A DNA stretch of 6,001 nt from Nitrospirota bacterium (lineage in GTDB: Bacteria > Nitrospirota > Thermodesulfovibrionia > UBA6902), in NCBI GenBank assembly GCA_015491705.1, contig WFVK01000406.1, positions 1 through 6,001 on the forward strand, written 5' to 3'. The notes under the pieces are model-generated. The model did no database searches and was not told the origin of the DNA. It saw nothing but the letters and a program-made list of their open reading frames with translations. Position numbers and translations under genes: made by a program. The first letter of the stretch is position 1, and the number at the start of each line of letters is the position of its first letter. This document shows, piece after piece, positions 1 to 5,862 of this stretch.

Positions 1-250
1 GGAGATAATCCTGGTATGCCGCAAAATGATACACGGCATCCACCCCGTCCAGTGCATTCTCGAGAACCGCCCTGTCCCTTACATCGCCCAATATGAATTC
101 CGCATCTTCGGGGATATAATCCGGCCTGCCTTTTAAATGAACAGGCTTCTGAAGGTTATCAAGGATTCTCACTCTATACCCTTCCGCAAGCAGCCTGTCC
201 ACTGTATGCGAGCCTATGAAACCCGCGCCGCCTGTTACCAGAATTTTCAT
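1..250 (-). CDS. NAD-dependent sugar epimerase/dehydratase, N-terminal part (partial at window edge)
   Basis: The first 83 residues are visible, from the ATG at 248-250; the rest lies beyond the window start. The protein opens with [20 protein letters not shown], the GxxGxxG dinucleotide-binding loop of the extended short-chain dehydrogenase/reductase family. It continues with an acidic residue after beta-2 (ILDNL), a GDVRD segment that contacts the adenine, and [10 protein letters not shown] at about 73-82, the beta-4 strand of nucleotide-sugar epimerases and dehydratases. Such enzymes use bound NAD in the cytoplasm to epimerise or dehydrate a UDP-, GDP- or dTDP-sugar. The catalytic YxxxK is off the window, so substrate cannot be assigned; the [10 protein letters not shown] segment recalls proteins annotated as dTDP-L-rhamnose 4-epimerase-like, a weak hint. 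An AAGGGG Shine-Dalgarno lies 11 bases before the ATG. It follows the acetyltransferase gene after 65 bases filled mostly by a repeat fragment, probably in the same transcript. Confidence 0.9.
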   Translation of the reverse strand, partial: MKILVTGGAGFIGSHTVDRLLAEGYRVRILDNLQKPVHLKGRPDYIPEDAEFILGDVRDRAVLENALDGVDAVYHFAAYQDYL

Positions 251-270
251 GCCGGTATTTTCCCCTTATA

Positions 271-314
271 AAGGTTTTACGGCAGGCTCTCCTGCCGGTT
301 TATGCAAGATTAAG
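271..314. repeat. Right-half copy of the intergenic palindromic repeat family
   Basis: These 44 bases match 1989-2032 with only four substitutions. They contain a perfect 7-bp hairpin (280-286 with 291-297, tetraloop) and end in TTTATGCAAGATTAAG, the inverted form of the family's terminal motif. In the full copy the same hairpin persists with one A-T pair replaced by a G-T wobble. The fragment occupies most of the gap between the acetyltransferase stop codon, two bases away, and the epimerase start. No T-tract follows the hairpin on the minus strand, so it is not a typical intrinsic terminator. Confidence 0.8.
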
Positions 315-315
315 T

Positions 316-879
316 TTATGATATCTGCTTTATTGTATTGCCGCCGGTTTTTCTGTATCTTCTCCCGCACACACACTCGGTTTCCTCATCAAAACTCAGT
401 TTGTTTGTACACGCGCATATCCACGATATAAATCTTGCGGGGTTACCGTAAACAAGCGAATAAGAGGGCACGTCTTTTGTCACGACAGAGCCCGCTCCGA
501 TCATTGCATATTCACCGATTGTAATCCCGCAGATGATCGTGGCATTTGCCCCGATACTCGCCCCCTCTTTTATAACTATCCTCCGGGGCGTGGAGGGTCT
601 TTTCGCCCGCGGGAACAAATCATTCGTCAGTACCACGTTCGGCCCGAGAAAGACGTTATTTCCTATCGTAATCCCGTCCCAGATGGAAATATTGTTTTTG
701 ACAACCACACCGTTGCCGATGACAACGTCGTTTTCTATAAAGCATCCTTCACCAATGTTGCAGTCGTCTCCTATAACCGCCCCTTCAAGCACATGCGAAA
801 ACGCCCAGATTCTTGTTCCCCTGCCGACTCTTGGGGATTCAACAATTGCACTGGGATGTCTGTAAAAAGAATCATTCAA
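316..879 (-). CDS. WbpD/WlbB-like nucleotide-sugar N-acetyltransferase (left-handed beta-helix)
   Basis: This 187-residue cytoplasmic enzyme probably transfers acetyl from acetyl-CoA to the 3-amino group of a nucleotide sugar made by the neighbouring dehydrogenase and aminotransferase. Hexapeptide repeats run from about residue 11 to 135 (VIGDDCNIGEGCFIENDVVI, ITIGNNVFLG, ASIGANATII, ITIGEYAMIG), the left-handed beta-helix of trimeric acyltransferases. The TND motif at 85-87 followed by P90 and GNPAR at 145-149 are typical of the WbpD/WlbB group, and WbpD is about the same length (191 residues). The tail carries a CxC pair at 155/157 and another at 169/171, which looks like a small zinc ribbon after the helix. 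The start is TTG at 877-879; no in-frame ATG occurs before M126, and GAGAG lies a suitable distance upstream. It overlaps the dehydrogenase gene by 8 bases, implying translational coupling. Acetyl donor and sugar are inferred; another acyl group is possible. Confidence 0.9.
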   Translation of the reverse strand: MNDSFYRHPSAIVESPRVGRGTRIWAFSHVLEGAVIGDDCNIGEGCFIENDVVIGNGVVVKNNISIWDGITIGNNVFLGPNVVLTNDLFPRAKRPSTPRRIVIKEGASIGANATIICGITIGEYAMIGAGSVVTKDVPSYSLVYGNPARFISWICACTNKLSFDEETECVCGRRYRKTGGNTIKQIS

Positions 880-1876
880 AGTATATCTCTCTGCCTCTTT
901 TTGCGGATTCTTCAGACAGCTCGCACATCCTGACCGCCCATATACCCTGTATTCCGCTGTTTCTGTACGGGGTTCCGTTTACGATATGATCGATGAAGGA
1001 GCGGCATTCATTAAGCAGGGGCTGGGCATTGCCGATCTCGGGATTCAGGACAACTCCGGGTCTGTACTCGAACTTCTGAGCTGACTCTTTGCCGGCGCCG
1101 ATCCGGGTGTCAATGCCTTCGTCGAATATCTTCACCTTCTGCTGTGCCATGTCGTCGAAGAAGATCGACCATTTGGCTCCATACAGATCGAATTTTCTGA
1201 TCTTGTTCGGGGTATGCCAGCCTACATGCACAACTGCTCTCTTGCCGGCCGGGTAAGACAGTTGAATAACGGCCATGTCGCTTAATCCCTTGCCGCTGTA
1301 ATCATGCGCAACGGCGTAAACGGAAACCGGGAATTCATTGAACAGGAAATTGATTACTGAAAAATCATGCACGGCCAGGTCCCATATGACGTTGTTTTTT
1401 GACTCGGGCGGACGGAGGTTGGCCCTGTTGGAGACCAGGTAATATGGTCTGAACTCCCCGGTGGCATTAATAAACCCGTGAATATGCTCGATGGCCGGAT
1501 GAAAGGTGAACAGGTGGCCGACACCAATCTTCAGGGAACCGCCACGGGCCAGATCGAGAAGTTCTTCAGCGTCACGGGTCGAACTTGTGAAAGGCTTTTC
1601 AACAAAGATATGCTTTCCTGACAACAATGCTTCCCTCGCCAGCCTGAAATGGGTATCCACCGGGGTGGCTATTACCACCAGTGATATCTCCCCGTCGTTA
1701 AATATGACGTCTGCGCGGTCAACTATCTGAATGCCGGGGAAATTGTCTCCTGCAAACTTCCTTCGCCCCGGCAGTTTATCGGCAATGTACTTAATGCCGA
1801 CTTCCGGCACCGCGGCAAAGTTGCGGATCAGATTCGGACCCCAGTATCCTGCTCCTATGATGCCGATTTTTATCAT
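872..1876 (-). CDS. Gfo/Idh/MocA-family nucleotide-sugar 3-dehydrogenase (WbpB/WlbA-like)
   Basis: This 334-residue cytoplasmic NAD(P)-dependent oxidoreductase has the usual two-domain family layout. The Rossmann domain starts with GIIGAGYWGPN (5-15), including the GxGxxG loop, and ends near EKPF at 93-96, whose lysine K94 is the conserved active-site residue. The alpha/beta C-terminal domain carries WDLAVHD at 165-171, with D166 and H170 in the positions of the family's catalytic Asp/His. The GYWGPN opening is common in members next to WbpD-type acetyltransferases and DegT-type aminotransferases; those oxidise C3 of UDP-GlcNAc or its uronic acid. The product would be the 3-keto sugar used by the aminotransferase at 3462-4580. 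The length fits the family (WbpB about 316). The ATG at 1874-1876 is chosen because it precedes the GxGxxG strand directly; its close-spaced Shine-Dalgarno (AAGG) lies in a repeat end. Its exact substrate is inferred from context. Confidence 0.92.
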   Translation of the reverse strand: MIKIGIIGAGYWGPNLIRNFAAVPEVGIKYIADKLPGRRKFAGDNFPGIQIVDRADVIFNDGEISLVVIATPVDTHFRLAREALLSGKHIFVEKPFTSSTRDAEELLDLARGGSLKIGVGHLFTFHPAIEHIHGFINATGEFRPYYLVSNRANLRPPESKNNVIWDLAVHDFSVINFLFNEFPVSVYAVAHDYSGKGLSDMAVIQLSYPAGKRAVVHVGWHTPNKIRKFDLYGAKWSIFFDDMAQQKVKIFDEGIDTRIGAGKESAQKFEYRPGVVLNPEIGNAQPLLNECRSFIDHIVNGTPYRNSGIQGIWAVRMCELSEESAKRGREIYFE

Positions 1877-1877
1877 T

Positions 1878-1916
1878 ACCTTACAGTTGCATAAAAATAT
1901 CGCCGGCGGGCTGAAG
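1878..1916. repeat. Left-half copy of the intergenic palindromic repeat family
   Basis: It begins ACCTTACAGTTGCATAAA and continues through TATCGCCGGCGGGC, aligning with the start of the complete copy at 1942 onward. The differences are three substitutions, a 2-base gap in the CCCC run and a 9-base deletion before CTGAAG. It lies one base upstream of the dehydrogenase start codon. About 26 unrelated-looking bases separate it from the full copy. The inverted terminus is absent, so this is a truncated copy. Confidence 0.75.
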
Positions 1917-1942
1917 AATCTGCTGTATTTCCGTGATATTAA

Positions 1943-2033
1943 CCTTGCAGTTGCATAAAGCTATCGCCCCGGCGGGCAGGAAAGCCTGAAGGTCTTACGG
2001 CGGGTTCTCCTGCCGGTTTATGCAACATTAAGG
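1943..2033. repeat. Complete palindromic repeat element with terminal inverted repeats (MITE/REP-like)
   Basis: This 91-base element has perfect 10-bp inverted arms, GTTGCATAAA at 1950-1959 and TTTATGCAAC at 2017-2026, flanked by CCTT and AAGG at the outer ends. Inside are further complementary segments: GGCAGGA (1975-1981) with TCCTGCC (2008-2014), or alternatively two local hairpins, 1977-1988 and 1998-2015. The RNA could therefore fold as one long stem or as two smaller ones. It lies in the gap between the glycosylphosphotransferase stop (17 bases away) and the dehydrogenase start. No coding capacity is seen. Other full or partial copies occur in the other gaps of this window. It could be a non-autonomous mobile element, a REP-like palindrome or an mRNA processing/stability element. 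Confidence 0.8.
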
Positions 2034-2050
2034 CCAAGTTTAACTATTTA

Positions 2051-3472
2051 TTATACCCCGGTTTTTCCCGAAATAACAACAGAGACGGTATTAAACAGGA
2101 TAACCAGATCAAGTAAGAGAGACCTGTTGCGGACGTAGTATAAATCCAGGACGTGCTGGTCGGCAAGATTAACCTTGTTACGCCCACGTACCTGCCACAA
2201 TCCGGTCATACCGGGCAGAACGGAAAATCTTTCTTTCTGCCATTCGTCAAGGAGTTCATATTCATACGGCAGCACAGGCCTCGGGCCGACAAGGGACATC
2301 TGCCCCTTCAGGACATTGATCAGTTGCGGGAACTCATCAATGCTGTATTTTCTCAGCCACCTTCCGGTTTTGGTAACGCGCGGGTCGTTCTGAAGTTTTG
2401 TACCGTCCCTGATCCCCTGGGCGATCTTTTTTACCAGTTCCCTGTGGAGTGTATCATCACAGCCGTGGTACATGGATCTGAATTTGTACCACCTGAATCT
2501 CTTCTCCCTGTAGCCGACCACCTCCGTCCTGTATAAAAACGGGCCCTCGGACTCCATTTTTATTAAAACGGCTATGATGATCCACAGCGGAAGCAGACCT
2601 ATAATAAGCACAAGCGCCGTCGTTACATCCATAATCCGTTTTATAATGATATATGTATGTTCTTTGAATTCATCCGTAGGCGGCACCTGGAATGTGCTGA
2701 ACCCGTCGAATTTTTCCACTGCAAGTTTCTCGGGAATTATGCGGTACAAGTCGGAAATAATATGAATCGGTTTATTCAGCCTCTGGTACCTGTTGATGAT
2801 CCTCTGCAGTTTATTGTACGTGGCATTTGTCAGGGCGATCAGTATCGCATCGAAGTCATCGGAATATTTCCCGATATTGTTCGTCCTGTCCAGCACCTCA
2901 AGGCCCTCGAACACGCTCCCCGGCTCTCTTTCGTCATCGAGGAAGCCGATCGGTGTAAAGTAGGTATATTTATTATTCAGCAACTCCCTTGCAATCTCCC
3001 GGCCTTTGCTTCCCGCGCCCACGAGGATAACCCTTTCCCCGATAATCTTGTTTTTAAGAGCGTACCGCATGGCATATTTGAGCAGCAATATGCGGTAAAC
3101 CGGAAACAATACAAACAGAATCGCAAAACTCGGAATCAGCACACCCCTCAGTTCCAGCAGGGGATGCTTGAAAAAGAAGAGTGTTGTTATCAATATCCCG
3201 TAACCGATCAGTACGGACTTCACGATGACAACAAACTGGTAGTATGAATCAAACAGCACATGCATTTTATAAAGATTGGAGTTCTTGAAAAGGATTATCA
3301 GTGAGACTATCAGAATGGAAAACGGCATTAATATGGAAGGGCTCAGTTTCATATACAGAAGGCCGTCGGCTATAATCTGGCGCTGCTTTATCCAGTATGA
3401 GACAACCGCGGCGATGCTGATAATCGTTATATCCGCAACCAACAATATAAGCTTGTATTTTTTAACCTTCAT
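2051..3472 (-). CDS. Polyprenyl glycosylphosphotransferase (initiating sugar transferase, EpsE/WcaJ/WbaP type)
   Basis: This 473-residue inner-membrane enzyme transfers a sugar-1-phosphate from a nucleotide sugar to undecaprenyl phosphate, the first step in lipid-linked repeat-unit assembly. Four hydrophobic segments at about 7-27, 46-62, 83-100 and 110-130 precede a soluble Rossmann-like CoA-binding_3 domain (VGAGSKGREI at 151-160, to about 240). A further hydrophobic segment at 282-304 anchors the C-terminal bacterial sugar transferase domain. Catalytic-domain motifs are intact: KFRSM (330-334), DPRVTKTGRWLRK (363-375), the Asp-Glu pair D379-E380 in SIDEFPQL, GPRP (396-399) and LPGMTGLWQVRGR (419-431). 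Length is normal for the full-size family. The ATG at 3470-3472 overlaps the aminotransferase stop, with an 11-base overlap of the two reading frames, so translation is probably coupled. Sugar specificity (glucose, galactose or an N-acetylated sugar) cannot be read from the sequence. Confidence 0.95.
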   Translation of the reverse strand: MKVKKYKLILLVADITIISIAAVVSYWIKQRQIIADGLLYMKLSPSILMPFSILIVSLIILFKNSNLYKMHVLFDSYYQFVVIVKSVLIGYGILITTLFFFKHPLLELRGVLIPSFAILFVLFPVYRILLLKYAMRYALKNKIIGERVILVGAGSKGREIARELLNNKYTYFTPIGFLDDEREPGSVFEGLEVLDRTNNIGKYSDDFDAILIALTNATYNKLQRIINRYQRLNKPIHIISDLYRIIPEKLAVEKFDGFSTFQVPPTDEFKEHTYIIIKRIMDVTTALVLIIGLLPLWIIIAVLIKMESEGPFLYRTEVVGYREKRFRWYKFRSMYHGCDDTLHRELVKKIAQGIRDGTKLQNDPRVTKTGRWLRKYSIDEFPQLINVLKGQMSLVGPRPVLPYEYELLDEWQKERFSVLPGMTGLWQVRGRNKVNLADQHVLDLYYVRNRSLLLDLVILFNTVSVVISGKTGV

Positions 3473-4580
3473 AATTTCCGGTATAAAATTCTCTTATCTT
3501 TTCCGCGACATACTGAATCATTGATGAACTAAGTTCCGGGTACATGGGAAGTGACAATATCCTGTCCATCTGCGACTCCGCCGTCCCGAAACTCCCTTTT
3601 TCATAACCAAGGTGCCTGTAGGCTCCCTGCAAATGAAGAGGTATCGGATAATGCAGTCCCGTGGAAATACCGTTGCGGTTCAAAAAATCCCTCAGTTCCT
3701 CCCGCCTTGAGGCCTGTACAACATACAGATGATAGACATGTCTGACCGACTCCATCTCCTGTGGTGTGATAATTCCCTCGATGCCGGATAACAGTTCGGA
3801 ATACAGGGAAGCATTTTTACGCCGCTGTTCCGTCCATTGTTCAATATAGCGCAACTTGACGGATAAAACCGCTCCCTGAATCCCCTCCATCCGGTAATTA
3901 TGACCGATTAATTCATGGTGATATTTTTCGCTGCTGCCGTGGTCCCTGATCTTCCGCATAATATCGTACAACTCTTCACTGTTCGTAGTTACAGCGCCTG
4001 CCTCGCCGTAAGCGCCCAGGTTCTTGCCGGGATAGAAACTGAAACAGCCTATTACGCCGATGGAACCCACGCGCCTGTGCCTGTATTCGGCACAATGCGC
4101 CTGTGCGGCGTCTTCAATGACCCACAGATTGTGTTTTCCCGCGATATCCATGATCGGATCAAGGTCGGCAGGCTGGCCGTACAGATGTACGGCGATTATG
4201 CCCCTTGTCCGCGGCGTAATCGACGCCTCTATAAGGGAAGTATCGATATTATAATAACGGGGGTCGCAATCGACGAAAACAGGCCTCGCGCCCGTGAGGG
4301 AGACCGCCTCCGCGGTGGCAAAAAAGGTGTTTACGGGAACCAGCACCTCATCCCCTGCACCGAGCTTCAGGGCCATTAAGGCAAGATGCAGTGAATCGGT
4401 CCCTGAACTTGTCGCAAGACAGAAATCCGTACCCTGCAATTTCGAAAACCCTTCTTCAAACTTCTCCACGCCGGGGCCTAAAATAAAGGCGCAGCTCTCC
4501 AGCACATCATGAATTGCAGCGTTTATCTCATCCCTGATACCATGGTATTGCGTCTTCAGATCAACAAACGGCACACGCAC
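3462..4580 (-). CDS. DegT/DnrJ/EryC1/StrS-family sugar aminotransferase (WbpE/WlbC-like)
   Basis: This 372-residue PLP enzyme transfers an amino group, usually from glutamate, to a keto nucleotide sugar in the cytoplasm. It opens with VPFVDLKTQY, typical of sugar 3-aminotransferases such as WbpE, WlbC, FdtB and QdtB. SSGTDSLHLAL (58-68) is the phosphate-binding loop, EDAAQAH (156-162) supplies the Asp that contacts the pyridine nitrogen (D157), and SFYPGKNLGAYGEAG (181-195) holds the Schiff-base lysine K186. The C-terminal domain is complete (HVYHLYVV, GLHYPIPLHLQ, LSLPMYPEL), and length is normal. The start is GTG at 4578-4580, five bases after an AAAAAGGGGGGG tract serving as Shine-Dalgarno; the family's VPFVDL motif directly follows. 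Together with the dehydrogenase and acetyltransferase downstream it suggests formation of a 3-amino, then 3-acetamido, sugar. Position C3 rather than C4 is inferred from these neighbours. Confidence 0.94.
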   Translation of the reverse strand: MRVPFVDLKTQYHGIRDEINAAIHDVLESCAFILGPGVEKFEEGFSKLQGTDFCLATSSGTDSLHLALMALKLGAGDEVLVPVNTFFATAEAVSLTGARPVFVDCDPRYYNIDTSLIEASITPRTRGIIAVHLYGQPADLDPIMDIAGKHNLWVIEDAAQAHCAEYRHRRVGSIGVIGCFSFYPGKNLGAYGEAGAVTTNSEELYDIMRKIRDHGSSEKYHHELIGHNYRMEGIQGAVLSVKLRYIEQWTEQRRKNASLYSELLSGIEGIITPQEMESVRHVYHLYVVQASRREELRDFLNRNGISTGLHYPIPLHLQGAYRHLGYEKGSFGTAESQMDRILSLPMYPELSSSMIQYVAEKIREFYTGNYEG

Positions 4581-4601
4581 AGGTTCCCCCCCTTTTTCTG
4601 A

Positions 4602-4621
4602 ATATTAAGCTTACAGTTGCA
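4602..4621. repeat. Terminal fragment of the intergenic palindromic repeat family
   Basis: ATATTAAGCTTACAGTTGCA matches 1936-1955, the outer flank and left end of the full element, at 18 of 20 positions. No GC-rich core of the family follows; instead an A-tract and the hairpin next to the glycosyltransferase stop codon take its place. It could be an eroded copy. Because it is short, homology is less certain than for the other copies. Confidence 0.5.
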
Positions 4622-4654
4622 AAAAAGCCGCTGCCCGTCTCAGTATCAGGCAGC
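4621..4654 (-). terminator. Probable intrinsic terminator overlapping the glycosyltransferase stop codon
   Basis: On the minus strand the glycosyltransferase ends GCTGCC-TGA, and GCTGCCTG pairs with CGGGCAGC (plus-strand arms 4647-4654 and 4630-4637). This gives an 8-bp stem with one G-U pair and a 9-base loop. Three bases later comes a run of six T (plus-strand A at 4621-4626). This is the layout of a rho-independent terminator, with the stop codon inside the hairpin. It would end or weaken transcription before the aminotransferase gene. The 3-base spacer before the T-tract and modest stem make partial read-through plausible. Confidence 0.5.
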
Positions 4655-5752
4655 CACCCGCCTGTACACCTCCAAATACCTGTCGGCTATCCTGTCCCAT
4701 GAATACCTGCTGTGAACAAGTCTCTGCAAATCAGCGGCCTTCTGTCCGGCATCAGCCTGATTGTCCAGTATCCATCTGAGCCTTTCCATCAGTGAGCCGA
4801 CATCACCGGACCTGAAATAAATTCCATCCTCCCCTAAAATATCCCTGTTTTCTTCAATATCACTGCTTATAACGGGTATCCCAAGAGAGGCCGCCTCCAG
4901 CAGGACCATGGACATCGCCTCCACCAGTGAAGGGAATATCAGACATACAGAGTATTTCATCAGTCCGAAGAGGACGGAAGGGTCCTTTATCAATGGCTGA
5001 AAGTATACCATATGCCCGGCGATGTCATGTAATCTTTTCTCGTAGGCATGTATCTGCCCTGCATCTCCCACGACGAGAAGTGGAATATCCATGTCAAGCC
5101 GTGTTACAGCCTCAACAGCCAGATGCGCCCCTTTTGTGGGCTCGATCCTGCCCGCTGCAAAAATGAAGTACCGGCGCTTGCGGATACCATGCCTGTTCAG
5201 GATGTCTTCGGCGGCCGCAAGGTCGGGATTAAATTCCGTGCCCACACCATTGGGGATATACAGGACTTCCCTCCCGAAACGTCTCTGCAGCGTCCTTGCA
5301 TCCTTTGCGGAAACGCTTGTGGCCATACTGGAAAATCTCATAAAAAAATAATCCATGGACATCATGATTCTTTTCGCTGTGCCGCCCCATTTTGATCTCC
5401 AGTATGCAAATCCGTGGGCCGTGCCCAGGACCCTGAATCTCAATCTCAGGAGGGGCAGGACAAAGGCGGTCTCTATATTGTGCAGATGTATAAGGTCATA
5501 ATTGCCTGACAGCACGGCATGCACGGCTGAAAAAAATGCAAGTGTAAACGCCCTCACATGTTTTCCGGGAATGGTGTGAATCCTTATCATCTTCACACCT
5601 TCAATGGAAAAACCGGGCGGTGTATAGCTCGCATCACAGTATACAGTGGGAACAACGCCTTTTGATGTTATCCTCCTTACGATTGCCTCCACCACCCTCT
5701 CGGCCCCTCCCCTCGCAGGCAGACCATTTATACCTATAACAGCCACCTTCAT
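4646..5752 (-). CDS. Family 4 glycosyltransferase (GT-B fold)
   Basis: This 368-residue retaining glycosyltransferase probably adds a sugar from a nucleotide donor to the growing lipid-linked repeat unit at the cytoplasmic face of the membrane. The N-terminal domain begins MKVAVIGINGLPARGGAERV, with the glycine loop of GT4 enzymes at 11-16, and includes HLHN (89-92) and GTAHGF (110-115). The C-terminal donor domain begins near 193 and has GRIEPTKG (201-208), whose R202 and K207 are the usual phosphate-binding pair. It also has the EX7E motif, E278 to E286, within PSLVEAMSMVLLEAASLGIP. Length is normal and no break is seen. The ATG at 5750-5752 directly precedes the first beta strand; the Shine-Dalgarno (TAAGAT) is weak. 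It is the first gene of the group in this window, and a repeat copy begins 8 bases upstream. Donor, acceptor and linkage cannot be deduced; substrate naming would be guesswork. Confidence 0.93.
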   Translation of the reverse strand: MKVAVIGINGLPARGGAERVVEAIVRRITSKGVVPTVYCDASYTPPGFSIEGVKMIRIHTIPGKHVRAFTLAFFSAVHAVLSGNYDLIHLHNIETAFVLPLLRLRFRVLGTAHGFAYWRSKWGGTAKRIMMSMDYFFMRFSSMATSVSAKDARTLQRRFGREVLYIPNGVGTEFNPDLAAAEDILNRHGIRKRRYFIFAAGRIEPTKGAHLAVEAVTRLDMDIPLLVVGDAGQIHAYEKRLHDIAGHMVYFQPLIKDPSVLFGLMKYSVCLIFPSLVEAMSMVLLEAASLGIPVISSDIEENRDILGEDGIYFRSGDVGSLMERLRWILDNQADAGQKAADLQRLVHSRYSWDRIADRYLEVYRRVAA

Positions 5753-5760
5753 TTTATCTT

Positions 5761-5819
5761 ACTTTACAACTGCAGAAAGCTATCGCCGGCGGGCGGGAGA
5801 GACCGCCGGAAAGAGCTTT
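5761..5819. repeat. Diverged copy of the intergenic palindromic repeat family
   Basis: ACTTTACAACTGCAGAAAGC followed by TATCGCCGGCGGGCGGG aligns with the start of the full copy at 1942, with several substitutions and a 2-base gap. The rest differs but makes its own nested palindrome: AAAGCT (5776-5781) pairs with AGCTTT (5814-5819), and CCGGCGG (5786-5792) with CCGCCGG (5803-5809), leaving a 10-base loop. It lies in the leader of the glycosyltransferase gene, 8 bases before its start codon, so the RNA hairpin could affect translation of that gene. It lacks the inverted TTTATGCAAC terminus. Confidence 0.65.
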
Positions 5820-5862
5820 ATCCGCGATTTCCTCAGAAAATATTCCGCACGGCATATTTAAA

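Noticed and set aside
271..314. The hairpin after the acetyltransferase gene as an intrinsic terminator
   Set aside because: The stem is good, but no T-tract follows it on the minus strand, and the sequence is better explained as a copy of the repeat family.
873..875. ATG at 873-875 as the acetyltransferase start
   Set aside because: It is in a different frame from the hexapeptide-repeat protein; the TTG at 877-879 is in frame and has a Shine-Dalgarno upstream.
1878..2033. A CRISPR array, suggested by repeated palindromic units
   Set aside because: Only two unequal copies are adjacent, spacing is not regular, and no cas gene is present.
2657..3247. A 196-codon open frame on the plus strand opposite the glycosylphosphotransferase
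   Set aside because: It lies wholly antisense to a gene with intact family motifs, shows no recognisable domain, and reads as low-order sequence; a shadow frame is the simplest explanation.
3915..4379. A 154-codon open frame on the plus strand opposite the aminotransferase
   Set aside because: It is antisense to the conserved PLP-enzyme core, including the Schiff-base lysine region, and has no family features of its own.
5646..5861. A plus-strand frame running from inside the glycosyltransferase gene into the repeat upstream of it
   Set aside because: It is composed of antisense gene sequence plus palindromic repeat, with no domain and no convincing ribosome-binding site.
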